Shown: positions 19,175-31,866, numbered from the stretch's first letter. The stretch: DNA of 64,000 nucleotides from Dryococelus australis (GCA_029891345.1 CM057000.1:133288163-133352162), one strand, 5' to 3'. Numbers and translations are program-made. The notes: generated by a model from the letters alone, not told the origin.

Positions 19175-22100
19175 TTTTTCACCTGAAGTATGTTTTATTG
19201 TTTCTAATTAAAAACATTTGAAAAATCGATTTTCAAAAGCATCTACCTCACGTAGTAACCACTGTAGGATATAGACCGTATAGTCTTTATATCTCATTCT
19301 GCATAGAGAATCACTTCACAATGGTCGTAGTTCTAGATCGTCTTGTATATCAGTCATCATTTTCTCTGAAAATGAACAACGAAATATCAATTGCAACTAT
19401 TGTCATAATTCAGTGTTATTTGAATTTCTGATTTACTCGGATTTAAAACAGGCAACATCGACACACGCTGAAAAAAAAGATAATGCACTCATTTTGGCAA
19501 GCGCTACTTCCACGAACATACTTTTTGACGAGTGCCATCTATCGGCGCCAATACTAACTATCTGTGGCCATTGCGACCTGTAGTCACGGAGGTGGTATAT
19601 TACTGACACTGTGTTATTCAACATTCAGCTTATTTTCGAAGACGTCTTAGAAACGGGATATATGACGCCCCGACCTATGCCCAACTCCAGGGTACGGGAA
19701 ATCCCGTACGATTCGGGAGAGTTGGGAACCCTATTATGTTCCCCAGAACATTTATTATGACCATACATGACGCATTAAAATTCTACATTCGAAGTTATTT
19801 TTTGACTAATTGAAAATTGATCACTAGACAGTACAAATAATGCTTTGATATTATTATATTCACGAAATTACCCGATTTGTGCTGGTGTAAGAACATACAG
19901 TATATTACAAATAACGTACGTTTTAGATTTTAAAAAGTTTTGATATTACTTTATAGGTATACTGTGTTTAGTAAAATATTTACATATGCTAACCACGCTA
20001 TTTTATTGCTATTTAAAATATGATAGTTGATAAAAAGAGACTGAGATAATAAATACTTTTAGAAAGGTGACACTGGTCTTATGGAATTGTCCAAGGTTTA
20101 TGTTCTACCTTATGAACAATACCACCGTTACAAAATAAATACTGAAAATAAAATAACTGATTTTTAAACATTTATCTATTTGATATATATTTTTATGTGA
20201 CTGATAGAAACGAAGGATTTCCCCCTCATTTTACATTTCTTTCTACGTTTGATTTGATTACAAATACAACCACACTACTTCAAACCGAATGGTTGCTTTA
20301 TAGTTTTGAACGTACCTTATAAACGATACGTAATACAAATGCAGAACACGTGTTTACAGCGCTGAATAAGAAATCGTCTTTGATATTGGTTAAAAATACG
20401 ATATTGGCGGTTTTATAAATTTTTGTATAAATAGTTTATTACTTAACCAGAAAGTAATCAAAATGGTAATATGTGTAACCAATTATAATGGGGAACATCA
20501 GTTATGCAGCGCAGGTACGTATAAGCATTTATTTGAACCAGTTTCCGATTCCTTAAAATGGTTCAAATAAATGTTGTAAAAATTAATTGTACTGATTTTT
20601 AAATTTAATGTATGCAGTCTGACTCGATGTTGAAAAAGTCTAGATACGACTGATAAAAAATCTTACTTTGATTTCACGTTAAACATTTTTTTCATTTTGT
20701 TTTTACTTCCAAATTGATTTTCAATGGTACTGCATAAATTAAAGTGGACTATTGGTCTGAGCCTATTTTAACTAAGTGACCATCTGTTTGTAGGAAAACT
20801 TTCGCATCTATGTATAAAGATGATTTGTTTTTATTTACTTTTCTTTTTATGGAGAGCGGTTTTTGTTACATGGACAAATACCAACAATGTTGAGCTGTTT
20901 AGAATATGTTTGCACCGGGCATTAATCTGATTAAATATCTAGTTCGCAGTAAGATTACAAAAGTGCAGAAAAAGTTTCTGCAATATAAGCTTCAAGACTG
21001 TAGTGTTATTAACTGTTTATAGCTCCATCTAGCTGAAAAGGGACCGTTCGTTGCAAATACTGAAATACCTTGCGAGTGGGATGGGGACCATAGAAACAAA
21101 AGTACATAAAGAAGAAGATAAACAGACGAAGAGAAAATGCTTGCTATCACGAGACAAGAAGAATACCATAGAAACATCCCGTCAGTTGTTCTTCCTGACC
21201 GTTTAATTGCGCGGATGTCTTCTCATTTGCGAATTAATTACTTCTTTGCCGCGAGACGAAAAGGCGCGTTTTGTTACGTCTGCCGGTGGCGTGAGATCGT
21301 TATTTCCTCCCCGAGAAGGGTAGGCGCGGAGGAGAAAAGAACTGTTAAGGGGGAATGAAAAGAAGAGATGAGAGAGAGGGTGTTAAAGGAGCAGCAAAGA
21401 GCGGCCGACATTTTCAATTAGGAACAGGGAAATTTCGTTTACACATCCAGACGGGCGGAGGTTATGTATAATCGCTATGTAGTTCGTCCTGAATTAAAAT
21501 GCCACGTCAGTTTAGACTTCTTTTATTTGAAAAAAGGCTCGAAACAAGGAGGCGGTAGTTTCTCTAGCATCTAGAGAGCACGTTACAAATTTCTTAAACA
21601 AGGAAAATTATCCTTAGTAAACGGGTTTTCGAACTCCGAAAGGAGTGCATTTAGTTAACAGTAAACCCCATAAAATCTGGAAGTATATTGAGGAAGCTTA
21701 TATTTTCTTGTTTTGGGATCTTGGGCAAAAGCATCCTTCAATAGTTTCTCTCGTTCTTTTGAGAACCATTTTACACCTAGACGCTTTAATTATATCTAAA
21801 ATACGTCATTATGACCAAATATATTATGTTTTTAGGCTGAAAATCATTTTTGCGTGACACGACGATTTATGGAGGAGGATTTTCTGTTACTACTTCAAAA
21901 ATATTTTAAGTGAACAGATCGTTGTGTCTTTACACGCTGGCTGGGAATAATACAGACATGCTACTAAAGGTGTTAGGCGTTAATGCCTGGCCATTGGTGA
22001 CATTTCAGAGTTTAGATGAAAAGTACAAAAAACCAATGTTTAGGCAACGTCCAACAGAAGATAAGAAGATCTGGACCGCATCCTCGGCACGAATTTGAAC

Positions 22101-22515
22101 AATGCTTCCTAACGATAAACTTAGCTACTTTGTAACGTTTATACAGCGTGTTAAGCAAACATGTGTAAAATCTCGGGCACGTGATTGATGACCGGAAAAG
22201 AGGAAGATTCATAAAGGACACCCATGCTTCATCTCAAATACTAAGGGCTGTAGAAGCCCTTAAAGCCGGAGGGCGACAAGCATATTACTAGGTATACTAA
22301 GCAAAGTACTTGTGTTAGAGGAACACAAATTGGTATACGGATTGATTAAACCACTATCTTAGATAAAATGAAGGTATGGTCCGTCGTACACACCCCCATC
22401 ATGTAAATAATAGGGGTTGGCACCCTTTGATTGCATGCGACATTTACGCTGTGAGATTACAGTGATTGTGGATACCATTGGATGAAGCAGGACATCGAAG
22501 TAGAAAATAAGCCCT
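19175..22515. other. No gene seen; two small hairpins
   Basis: No supported coding region. It contains a compound hairpin at about 19679-19727 (CCCAACTC ... GGGTACGGGA AA TCCCGTAC ... GAGTTGGG), which looks like a hAT-type transposon end, and a perfect 15-bp stem at 20526-20573. Confidence 0.45.
20526..20573. repeat. Perfect 15-bp inverted repeat
   Basis: CATTTATTTGAACCA at 20526-20540 is followed after 18 bases by its exact reverse complement TGGTTCAAATAAATG at 20559-20573. Confidence 0.85.
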
Positions 22516-22955
22516 TCTAGTTACAACTCCCTACGACCCACCGTTTCCGGTTAAATCGCAAACGAAGGGTGCAGTGATAGAAATACCATAACCTAGTGAG
22601 TAGGCAACCCTTCCTGCACCGGGAGGAATTCAGCGGGGATTGAATGAGTGAATGAGTGAAGATATTTTGGTGGCTTGTAACAGCGAGGTATTGAGATCCG
22701 ATGAAGGTGATGAGTATGGAGCAGTGCCGGAATGAAAGGGCGCGACAAACGGGAGATCCCCGAGAAAACCCGCCGACCAGCTGCATCGTCCTGCACGACG
22801 TGTAACATCGTGCATCATACCACCAACATGTGTGTAAGCCTGGTGCTGTGTGTGTGGCCTACTCACCAGGCCATGGCCTCGCTACCACTGTACCCTTCGG
22901 TTGCATTTTACACGGAAACGGTGGGTCCCAGGGAGTTGCAACTAGGCAACTATTT
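22516..22955. mobile_element. Inverted-repeat element (~85-bp TIRs) enclosing SINE sequence
   Basis: The left arm starts CTAGTTACAACTCCCTACGA and runs through CCACCGTTTCCG, AAGGGTGCAGTG and CTAGTGAGTAGGC. The right arm is the inverted match (CACCAGGCCATGGCC, CGGAAACGGTGGGTCCCAGG, GAGTTGCAACTAG). Arms are about 85 bp with scattered mismatches. The centre holds SINE-like sequence, so either a SINE inserted in a MITE or the element captured it. No target duplication is evident. Confidence 0.65.
22660..22830 (-). repeat. SINE fragment
   Basis: Matches the body of the tRNA-headed SINE seen at 40877, 41862 and 60785 in reverse: GAGGTATTGAGATCCGATGA, GGGAGATCCCCGAGAAAACC, CGCCGACCAGCTGCATCGTC. The tRNA head is missing. 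Confidence 0.65.
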
Positions 22956-22959
22956 GCTA

Positions 22960-23178
22960 TAGGCTATTCACGGTAAAGTGAGTACTTATGAAGGCTCTCT
23001 CATTTGGAATAATAGTCAGCAAATATATTTTATTGTAGCCTTAGACAATAACTTTCGAGTTCAATGGAATATATACACTGTGCTAATTAGTTACATGGCA
23101 ACAGTTATTTAAAAAAAGTGGAGTAAAGATAAAAATAACTAGGGCTTCAAAAGTGCTCTCTTTACCGTGAACAGCCTA
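22960..23178 (+). mobile_element. Short MITE copy 1 (219 bp)
   Basis: TAGGCTATTCACGGTAAAGT at the left; inverted end TCTTTACCGTGAACAGCCTA at the right. The interior has CTCATTTGGAATAATAGTCA and ATATATTTTATTGTAGCC, which define this family. It shares its ends, but not its middle, with the long MITEs. Confidence 0.85.
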
Positions 23179-23904
23179 ATTACGACGATGTAAATATTGC
23201 ATGCAATCAAAGGGTGCCTGCCAGCCTCTATTAGTAGTAGGGAAATGAGTGAAGTCACTACGGTTAATACGAAAGTCCCTACTATCTTTCTAACTCTCAT
23301 ACTGCTTTTAGTAACAGCACTTCTTGTTTTCATTCTCCTGCCGCTGCTCTACTTTCGTTTGTTCATCCTCTTCTTTGTGCATTAAATTTAATTGCTAACA
23401 TAATTAAGAATGCTGTAAAATGAACAGCAACGAAAGGAAATACTGACACTCCGAGGGATTCCATAACATACTTCAATTTGCTTTAATGAAAAATATTTTC
23501 TACAGAAACAATTTACTGTTATAAAGCAGTTTCGCCTTGGATAGAACCTCCGATAACTGTCAGCACTGGACTGAATCACCAAATACAGTTACAAAATTAA
23601 AAAACAGTAGTTTATTATCTAACTTTGCTTCTTTGGTATGCAAAAATAATCATGATAGTCACTATCTATCATTGCATGTTCACAATATACGTGGCAAACA
23701 TTTATATAATTAAATGTACAAAAAAGAAAAAGCTTTAAAATTTTTCGCAATCAAAGCATTTACCGAAAATTTTTCTCTTTTAAATCAGAGTAACTGAACC
23801 ATGCTTGGTCGGTGAATGGAATGTTTTTATTAATTATTCTTCATGCAAAATGTGCAGCTTCAAATCAGTTTTGTGCAGAAGTTCACCACCGAATTGAACA
23901 CTTC

Positions 23905-24545
23905 AATAGGGTGGAACTTTTGAAAGCCTTGCTTAAGTTCTTCGCACTTGTGTGCACACTGTGTATTCTTCGGCCATGTGTAAAACTAACATTACCGCAG
24001 GCCTGATCAGTTAAATAATGCGTCAGTCAATGGAAACAGTATAATATTTCGAGCAGTAAGTGTTTTTCAAATTTGCCAATCCTTACACCATTGAAGAAAC
24101 AGGAAGCAAAATAAATAAATTTGGTATTCACGAATGCTTACCTCGCACTTTCAATTCAGCTTAAAAACACAAAGGAACTACTTTTCTTCCATAGCTATAT
24201 GCTGTTCACGCTAAACTAGCACTTTTTAAGGCCGTTGTAAATTTTTCCTTTCATTCAATTTCCATCTTCCTGCTGCTTTTTAGTATAAACATTGCAATGT
24301 AGCCAATAAACACAGTGTATACATTTCATCGCCATCAAAATGTAATACCTGAGGCTGCAATATCATATATTTATTAGCGTTTAATGCTTGTTGGGAGGGG
24401 CTTAAAAATTGCTCACTTTATCGTGAACAGCCTATACGAACTTTACTAGGCGTATATCAGTTGGTGTGCCTGTTAAATTACATGAAGGTAGGTAGTGGCA
24501 CTGCTTTTCAAATGTTGATTCCAAAAGTGCGCAGTTAAGGTTATA
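23905..24545 (-). mobile_element. Long MITE copy with a nested short MITE
   Basis: The left part (23905-24198) carries the long-family markers in reverse (GAAAGCCTTGCTTAAGTTCT, CACACTGTGTATTCTTCGGC, ATAATGCGTCAGTCAATGG). After the insert at 24199-24434 it continues (GAACTTTACTAGGCG, GAAGGTAGGTAGTGGCACTG, CAAAAGTGCG). The outer ends are degraded. Confidence 0.7.
24199..24434 (-). mobile_element. Short MITE copy 2, nested in a long MITE
   Basis: TATGCTGTTCACGCTAAACT at the left; CTCACTTTATCGTGAACAGCC then TA at the right, flanked by TA. It interrupts the long MITE at the place equivalent to ...TCC-x5-TTACCAACTTTACTGG in other copies, giving a relative age: short insertion after long. Confidence 0.75.
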
Positions 24546-24789
24546 ACTTCCTATAATTACAAGCAAAGAGTGAAGTTAATACGAAGCTCCCTTCTACTTT
24601 TCTAACTCTCGCGGTCAGTTCCACTTCGTAACATTTTTAGCTCAGATCCGCCTTCGTGATTGAACGATCAAGGTGTTACGCGTCTTAGGTGTCTGCCCGC
24701 GAATCACAGACGTATAGTATCGGAGTAACCTAATTCTGATTGGCCAGTCAACTGAGAAAAAGTCTTCTCACAGAGACACGCGGCCAACA

Positions 24790-26272
24790 AGCAGGGCCAC
24801 TAATTTTTCGCGGATAAATCGGAGCACACAGTAGATTTCAATACTATATATACACTTCGGCTGTTGTCGTTCTTCCGATGGCTGCTGGTGTCGTTTCCGC
24901 ATTTGACCGAGCCACCCAGGATTCCGTACCTCCGACATTGTGCCTTCGTGATTCGTGCGCAAACGATTAACACGGACCAGAACATGCTTCAGCCAATCAC
25001 AAGAACTGGACGACCCCTTTGGGGTGCTTCGGACTGCATCTTGTCTCGGAATCTTTTCGCGAAATTCTGGTGTCTCTAGCAATTAGCGGCGAACAGCGTA
25101 AAACTGCCGCGAAGGAACCGACATTTGGAGCCCCAGTATCGGAACCATCAACGCAGCGGAGCAATTTTATAGAGTGTCTCACTATTAGATTGCAGTGTGC
25201 ACTGTCCTTGTCCCTGCGGGCGCTGTTGCCTGATAAGTTATTTTTTTTTTGCAACCTCGAAAAAGAAAACTATATACGTTGCGCGCGCGCCGTCCAATCA
25301 CAATGATAGGGTATCTCACAGACTTCAGTTTCAAAGGAAGCGCTTAGCTTTGCGTAGGAGGATTGTATTCCTTTAAGAGTTGGCAGGGAGGTAAACAGAT
25401 AAAAATTATCTTAATCAGGCCGTTTCCTTCACCGCCCATTTGTTTGTCAGCTTGCCAGTTACGTCACAAAGCTGAAGCAATCTGGCAACAGTGAGCGTCG
25501 TAAGCCCTGTACTGCAATCTAAGCGTGAGACGGACTATAGTGGAGGGTTGTTAGGAAAGGCGTCGTGTGTATGTATGTGTGCGTGTGTGGGCACAAGTTC
25601 GAGTCGCCCCGCCTGTGACCCAGATACAGAGTTCGAACGGTAAGGGGAGACCAGTGCGCGGCACCACGAAGTAAATCACAAACTTTGGGCGCGGCAAGCG
25701 GCACTTCTGCCCCATTTGCTACCCCCTCTTGATTGGGGTTAATGTAGTGGCAGCGATAGCATCCCTCGCTTAACCCCCCCCCCCCCCCCTTTTCAGAATT
25801 CGACGCGTCTGCTTCGCTTTCCTCCGGCGGAAAGACTCGTGTCACGCCGTGCGTAATACTGATCAGCTCCGATATCGACTCTTTGCGCGGTTACGAGCGA
25901 ACGTAAAGGAATGTTTACCCCATACTCGCGCTGCTAACTTTACTTATGTTGCAACGCCTTCAATAGTTTTTGGCCGTGAATATGTCTTCAAAATAAATCC
26001 GATGTATGGCGTATTATACTTAGGGGCAGTGACATTTCGTCCAGTTCTTGTGATTGGTTGAAGCATGTTCTGGTCCGTGTTAACTGTTCGCGCACAAATC
26101 ACGAAGGTAGAGTGTCAGTGTTACGGAATCCTGGGTGGCTCGGTCAAATGCGGACACGACACCAGCAGCCACTGGAGGAATGATGATAACAGCTGAGATG
26201 TATATACAGTACTGAAGTATACTGTGTGCTCCGATTTTTTTTTTCGCGAAAAACCACTGGCCCTAAGTATAC
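24790..26272. mobile_element. Element with ~230-bp inverted terminal repeats
   Basis: The left arm 24790-25018 and right arm 26036-26272 are inverted copies: AGGGCCACTAATTTTTCGCG / CGCGAAAAACCACTGGCCCT at the tips, ATCGGAGCACACAGTA, GGCTGCTGGTGTCGTTTCCG, CATTTGACCGAGCCACCCAG, CGGACCAGAACATGCTTCA, CAATCACAAGAACTGGACG. The ~1-kb centre holds a C-run (about 25777-25788) and no recognisable transposase. The 8-bp flanks do not match. I cannot name the superfamily. Confidence 0.65.
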
Positions 26273-26289
26273 TCCATTCATGGTTACTT

Positions 26290-26470
26290 CCAACTTTTCT
26301 GAAGCCCTGCTGAAGTTCTACTCCAGGATATTCCTCCGCCTCATGCCATCAAAGCTTAGCTAGGTCTAGAGAATCACACCAAAGGGCCAGCGCACCGCAT
26401 TCGTGCGCACTCGCTTCAATAATATTTCGCATTAGGACTATTTCTTACTAGGTATTTTGAACAGGCCTAT
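26290..26470 (-). repeat. Family-3 repeat fragment
   Basis: Contains ATCACACCAAAGGGCCAGCG, CACCGCATTCGTGCG and ATTTCTTACTAGG, the reverse complement of sequences at 32350-32436 and 58560-58623, and similar to 43340-43565. It also carries the GAAGCCCTGCTGAAGTTCTA motif of the long MITE end. Confidence 0.6.
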
Positions 26471-26999
26471 TTTATCTCTAGTTTTATTCTTATTAATGCT
26501 TTCTGTGAAGAGACGCAAGCTACGTTTCACAAACTGGCGTCTGTTTCTGTCTTCAAGTAAAATTATCACAAGATTATAAAGGAAATACATTTTCATCGAC
26601 TTTAATTTTGACACATTCCGTACTTCAGCTAACAGAGCTGAGATATTTTGCACCTACAAAATTTACAAGCCGACAAAATATATTTCATTTGGACAAAGAA
26701 CTTCCGGTGGATGGCTGTCCTACTGGCATCGCAAAACAGCACACGAAAGCCAACGAAAAACCTTTTGCAAATCCACAAAAACATCGAAAAATGAGAAGGA
26801 ATACCAGTTATTACATTTTTTTTTAAAACTGAAATACCAGGGACATAAGACGAATGGGTAGTAAATACGGACTACAAACATTTTCCCGGTCAAAGTGAAA
26901 GAAACCAAGCAAATACAATTAACAGTTCAGAACTCAATTTATGTACGTATGTTGGAGAATCTAGCACACTCGCATCTACACACGTTAAAGAGCACACAA

Positions 27000-27636
27000 A
27001 AATTGGGTTTGGCTGTGTTGGGGACACGGCCGTTTGTTTTGCGTGAATTCGTCTACGTTGACGCGCTCGGATACCTTGATGTTTTTTTACGTTCCCGGCA
27101 CCGATTCACTCAATCATATAGGGTTTTATGGGTATCACTGGATTGCTTTTGAGGTGCTCTGTCCAACTGTATACGATTTATGTATTTAGAGTTGGCTTTT
27201 TTACGAGTATAAGCCGAAATTGTGTTATGTTTTCTTAATTGTTTACATTCAACGCATACAATTTCACCATAACCACGACGTGCAAATGTTTTTAAACACG
27301 CAATCGATTGATCTTGACGAGAGCTGTCGATTGAAACTCGAACGAGCGTCGTAGCGTCTCCTAGTCAAAAGTTATACTACGCGGAAGTTATGAGACGCGG
27401 CGAAAAGAACTCAAAATTGCGGCGCCCCCTCCCCCTCCCAAGCGACATGCCACACAGTCCCCACTCAACGTAACATATTCTTCAATCCTTTGGGAATCAA
27501 GTGATGTAATTGAATTTTGAATGTAGACTATAAATTCGGAGCTGCAATGCCAAACTCTATCCCCGATTTTATCATCGGATTTTCTGAATTGCCTCCCACT
27601 ATGGCCGCAAATTTAAATACGTATTCACGTCAATAA
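27000..27636 (-). repeat. 650-bp repeat family, copy A
   Basis: Starts AAATTGGGTTTGGCTGTGTT, then GGGGACACGGCCGTTTG, and ends near ATACGTATTCACGTCAA. Shares CAATCGATTGATCTTGACGA and GAGCTGTCGATTGAA with the copies at 28480, 33667, 36214 and 54059. Orientation is defined by the basic open frame that ends near the poly-T side; in this copy that frame is interrupted by a stop. Confidence 0.75.
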
Positions 27637-28229
27637 GTACGCCGGATTGAAAGGAAAACCAGAAAATTAATATTTACTGCCAGAAACAGGAAATTATTTC
27701 GTTAGTAAATCACTGAATTAAAAACACGCACGGATCCCTTACGTGAAAATATGCCTTAACTCGCTTAAGAAAATAGGTGCGAAACAATAATTAGCGCAGA
27801 AAGACGTCAGCCAATAACATCATCTCACAGTTGCGCAGTAAATCAGGAGACAACTTGATTTTATTGGCGGCCACGGCAGAGAAACTGAGTGTGGAGTTGA
27901 GAGACATTCCTGGGACTCTTAACAACGAGGTCTTGAGAACCGATCATGGCAGAGGAGGTCGGTCTATAAATAATCCCTTGTATTTTCAGTGTCCAGATAA
28001 GTATAACAGGTTACACACCTGCCATATATATCAAAGCATCCAAATAACATCAAATATTTAAAAATAATATAAAAGTGAACATTCAGTATTTTCTTTCAGT
28101 TTCGTGTTTCAGTTGTTACCATTAGTTCTTCGATTACTTCGAACTCAACTGAATGTAAGTACACTTAAGATAAAGATTCTAAAAGCATTTGCAAAGCCAG
28201 CTTAGTTTTCTTGAAGGTTTTCACTCGAG

Positions 28230-28287
28230 CTGTAGGTGATGGTGACCCTTGGACCTGATAGGTGATGGTGACCCTTGGACCTGGTGG
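28230..28287. repeat. 28-bp tandem duplication
   Basis: TAGGTGATGGTGACCCTTGG followed by ACCTGA is repeated once, head to tail. Confidence 0.85.
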
Positions 28288-28479
28288 CCTACTCCACAAC
28301 AATCTGCAAACGTTTCTGTGACTCGACCAAACACTGGTGTTATTCTGGACACTTGCAACGATATGTCTATCTGAGTCCTTCAGATCGTGTGTCCTCTGCT
28401 ATAAGACAGGAACAGACAGCAGTTCACTAAACATTAGTTCTGAAGTCTGGCGCGTGTTGCGCCTTCGTTGCGTAGTTTT

Positions 28480-29133
28480 TTTTTTTTACTCGAATACGTG
28501 TTCAAATTTGCAAACCATAGCGTGTGGCAGTCCAGAAAATCCCATGATAGTAAAATTGGGGCATACAGATTGGCATTGCAGCTCATGATTTATCGTCTAC
28601 ATTTAAAATTCAATTAAACCACTCGATTTCCAAAGGACCAAATAACATGTTACGTTGAGTGAGAACTGCAAAGCATCGCGGGCGGCGTGATAGTGAAGGG
28701 GGGCTGTAATTTTGAGTTCGTTTCGCCGCGTCTCATAACTTCCGCGTAGTATAACTTTTGAGTAGAAGAAGCTGCGACGCTCGTATGTTTCAATGTACAG
28801 CTCTCGTCAAGATCAATCGATTGCGTATTTATAAAAACAATTGCGTGGCATGGTTATGGCGAAACTGTTTGCGTTTAATGGAAAAAAAAAAAAAGAAAAC
28901 TTAACACAATTTCGGCCTATACTCGTCAAAAAGCCAAGTCGAAATACAGAAATCGTATACGTTTGGAAAGAGCACCTCAAAAGCAATCCAGTGATACCCA
29001 TAAAACCACATATGATCGAGCGAATCGGTGCCGGGAACGTAAAATAAACATCAATGCGTCCGAGCGCGTCAACGTAGGCGTATTCACGCAAAACAAACGG
29101 CCGTGTCCCCAACATGACCAAAACCAATTTTTT
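28480..29133 (+). repeat. 650-bp repeat family, copy B
   Basis: Inverted relative to copy A, with about 850 bp between them, so 27000-29133 forms a large palindrome. Begins near CGAATACGTGTTCAAATTTG and ends CCAAAACCAATTTTTT. The plus strand carries an uninterrupted basic frame (YTRQKAKSKYRNRIRLERAP, then RANRCRERKININASERVNV); the opposite strand is also open. Confidence 0.75.
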
Positions 29134-29139
29134 GTATTT

Positions 29140-30083
29140 ATCTGTGAATTTTCGCCACTGCGTTCCTTTGTGTTGTTTATTCGTGTTTTGCAGAGTAAAT
29201 GCACATGACTTTACATGCTCGTCTAGTTGTTTAGTGTTCTGTTTACGAGTACTTTTAATTCTGTGGAGTGAATACAAATTTGGTTTCTTTCGCAGAGTTC
29301 GCTTGTAGGTTACCGACATATATATTGACGAAAGCTAATTTTGGCTTTTCGGTGTGAGTTTACAAGACTTTGGGTTTTCTGCAGTACACAATAAACATGT
29401 ACAATGCCATATGCGGAAAGAACTTTCTACAGAATTCAATTTTTTACACTGCGTACTAAATTTTTTAACAATAGCAACAACGGTTCCAAAATATTTTACT
29501 GGTGTCTTTCAGCGTAGGTTGCGAAATATATTAATTCTCACTTTCATGTTCATATAAAGCACTGTAATACAAAATTTACTGCATATGAATAAATTATATG
29601 AATGTTAAATAAGAATGGAGTAAATTGTTAAAAAAGGTTTTTCAAAGGATTATGACTGCAACAGATGTAGTAAATGACATAATAAAAGTCTGGTTTACTC
29701 GGAGCATTAGAAAGGGGTCATTTCCAAGATGGTGCCCAAAGTGACTGCCAAAAGTTTAAAAATAGATAGGTGAAACACAATTTAGCATATAGAGATGGTT
29801 TTGGTGTCTAAGCTTGTGTTTTAAGACACAATATGTTCAATGAAATATAGTAAATTACTCTCAGTTTATTATTAAATACGAATTAAATTACATTAGAATT
29901 GTTCACAGTCTATTATTGACAAGTTATGGACGTTTAAGTTACCAAAATATTTGAGCAAAAAATGTTCAAACAGTATTCTGCAAGTACTTACAGTAAATTA
30001 TGGTTAACCTAAAGTTTTAAAATAATTAAAAATCCATATACTACACCCAATAGACTGATCATGTCTTTTTTCACCTAAGTTTC
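29140..30083. other. No gene seen
   Basis: AT-rich spacer without recognised repeats or coding motifs. Confidence 0.4.
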
Positions 30084-30717
30084 TTAATACTCATCGTCTC
30101 CATCCAATAACTCTGGAAGTAACTTGTGAGGATTGTCACACTTCTCAAGCCGGCATAATCCACAGACACTAGTGTATAATGGTCCATATCTCCTACAGGC
30201 GCAACGGAATGTCTTGCAGTTAGCGGAACAGTTACAATGGATGACCTTCAGTAGACTATCTGGAGCAACGTTCTTCGACGACATAAGTGGGACGTACTGT
30301 TTATCTTGGAGGATCCACCCCCAATATATGACATTCATACCTTCTTCTTTCCCCGTCCATACCATGATCTGGTAGTATGCTCTGCGGCAGTGAAGTTTAG
30401 CAGCAGATTCCTTTGGGGGCAGATGTTTTGGTGTTATAAACGAAGAAGCAGATGCAAACTTCTTACTGAAGGTGTTATATCGGATTTTCGTAAGAGATTC
30501 AGTACACTTTCCCCCATAAAGTATAGTCATTACTTGACAGCCAAGGTCGTCTATCAATTCTGTGGACTGATTTGGGATGGTAAATGCTCTGGCACATGAT
30601 TGAAGGACAGGATATCTTTTCAGTAGCTTCTGGAAAACTTTCTTCTTGCCAACACCATAGATCCGAGAAGTGGCATGACAACAGAAAACTAAAATTTTAC
30701 TATATTTTTGACCATAG
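30084..30717 (-). pseudogene. Cysteine-rich coding fragment, unknown family
   Basis: An open minus-strand frame of about 210 codons, bounded upstream by TAG and ending TAA at 30084. It begins within a conserved-looking segment (LVFCCHATSRIYGVGKKKVF, then QKLLKRYPVLQSCARAF) and finishes with a cysteine cluster (VIHCNCSANCKTFRCACRRY, then TSVCGLCRLEKCDNPHKLLP), a C-x-C ... C-x3-C-x-C pattern reminiscent of CXC/tesmin-type zinc modules. I associate this C-terminus with large uncharacterised insect proteins present in many copies, but cannot name it. There is no start codon at a sensible place and no visible introns, so it is likely a truncated retrocopy or a transposon-carried fragment. Confidence 0.5.
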
Positions 30718-30719
30718 CC

Positions 30720-31866
30720 CTAGGAGCCTAAATCAATTTAGAAACTTTTGTATAAATTTTTTTGGGGTTCCGCTATTATTTTTCGTGTATTGACCCGTCT
30801 AAACATTCATATTACAGTATTCAACTTTTGTAGAAAAAAAAGTTACAATTTTTTTATTCGGTCCCTATTTTCTGGGTATCCGTATTTTAAATCACGTGGC
30901 GGCTAAAAAGCGCTGTCATTTAGGGCCTAGGAGAATTCAATTGTTCGGTAATTTGATGCCGAACAAAATTGCATTTGTGGCCAAATGTCCGGTGAATTAC
31001 TTATATTTTCTTTTCAAATTATCTATATTGTCCAGATAAAAAAAAATTATTAAATTTTACATAAAACCCAAATCGTCTAACAATATACCTAAATTTGTTG
31101 TTACTGTGTTAATTGTCTAGCTATCTGAGACTAATATTTGCCGCCTATATAACGTAACAGCGTTTGTTTCACAATTTTTTTTTTACAAATGACCAATTCT
31201 CAAGCTTTTTAATTTTTAAATTTTTTGTTGTATTCGTTTTTAGAGCCAATTTTCTAACACACGCTTCCTGAAACACACAAACACACAACACGCACAAAAT
31301 GCACCGCCCTTTTTTATGGCCACGAACTCAGAAATACGGCCTCTTAAACGTATTTCTTCAAAGGATACGGAATGTACATAGAAATTTTGAATATAGCTCA
31401 CTGAACTCAAGGAGTAGTGAAAATAAGTTAATTATTTCCTTATATATACGTTACTTGTTTGGGAGGTATTATCTCCCAACATTCTGGAACAAACAGTTTA
31501 CAGCTGCGTGCATGCTTGTACACAATCAGCGTATTTTACGATCTTGTAACTTCATATTTGTGGAAATGAATGCCAACAACGACTGCTTGCAGGATTTTAG
31601 AGTGTTGTACACTCATTTAGTTCGCTAGTAGAGACAGCTAATTTTAAAACGAAATATGCTATGTGTTGGGAACAACATCAAGCATCCATTACAAACGTAA
31701 CTTCTGTTAACTTGCTTGCAACACATTCTGGGCATTACTTTTTTTTTTCATGATGTGCTTGCAGCCATATTCATCAATTACCTGTCTTGCGCTAGGATCA
31801 AACTACAGATAAACAAGATTTGCTAAACAGCAAACATGTCTAACTATACACACATACGCGCATATA
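30720..31866. other. No gene seen
   Basis: AT-rich sequence. An uninterrupted 109-codon frame at 31299-31628 has no recognisable motif. Confidence 0.35.

Noticed and set aside
22517..22866. Several overlapping frames near 22.5-22.9 kb
   Set aside because: They lie in SINE and inverted-repeat sequence and have no domain.
28813..29319. 168-codon minus-strand frame as a host gene
   Set aside because: It overlies copy B of a dispersed repeat, and the same reading appears in the other copies; the plus strand of the repeat is equally open, so no separate gene call is justified.
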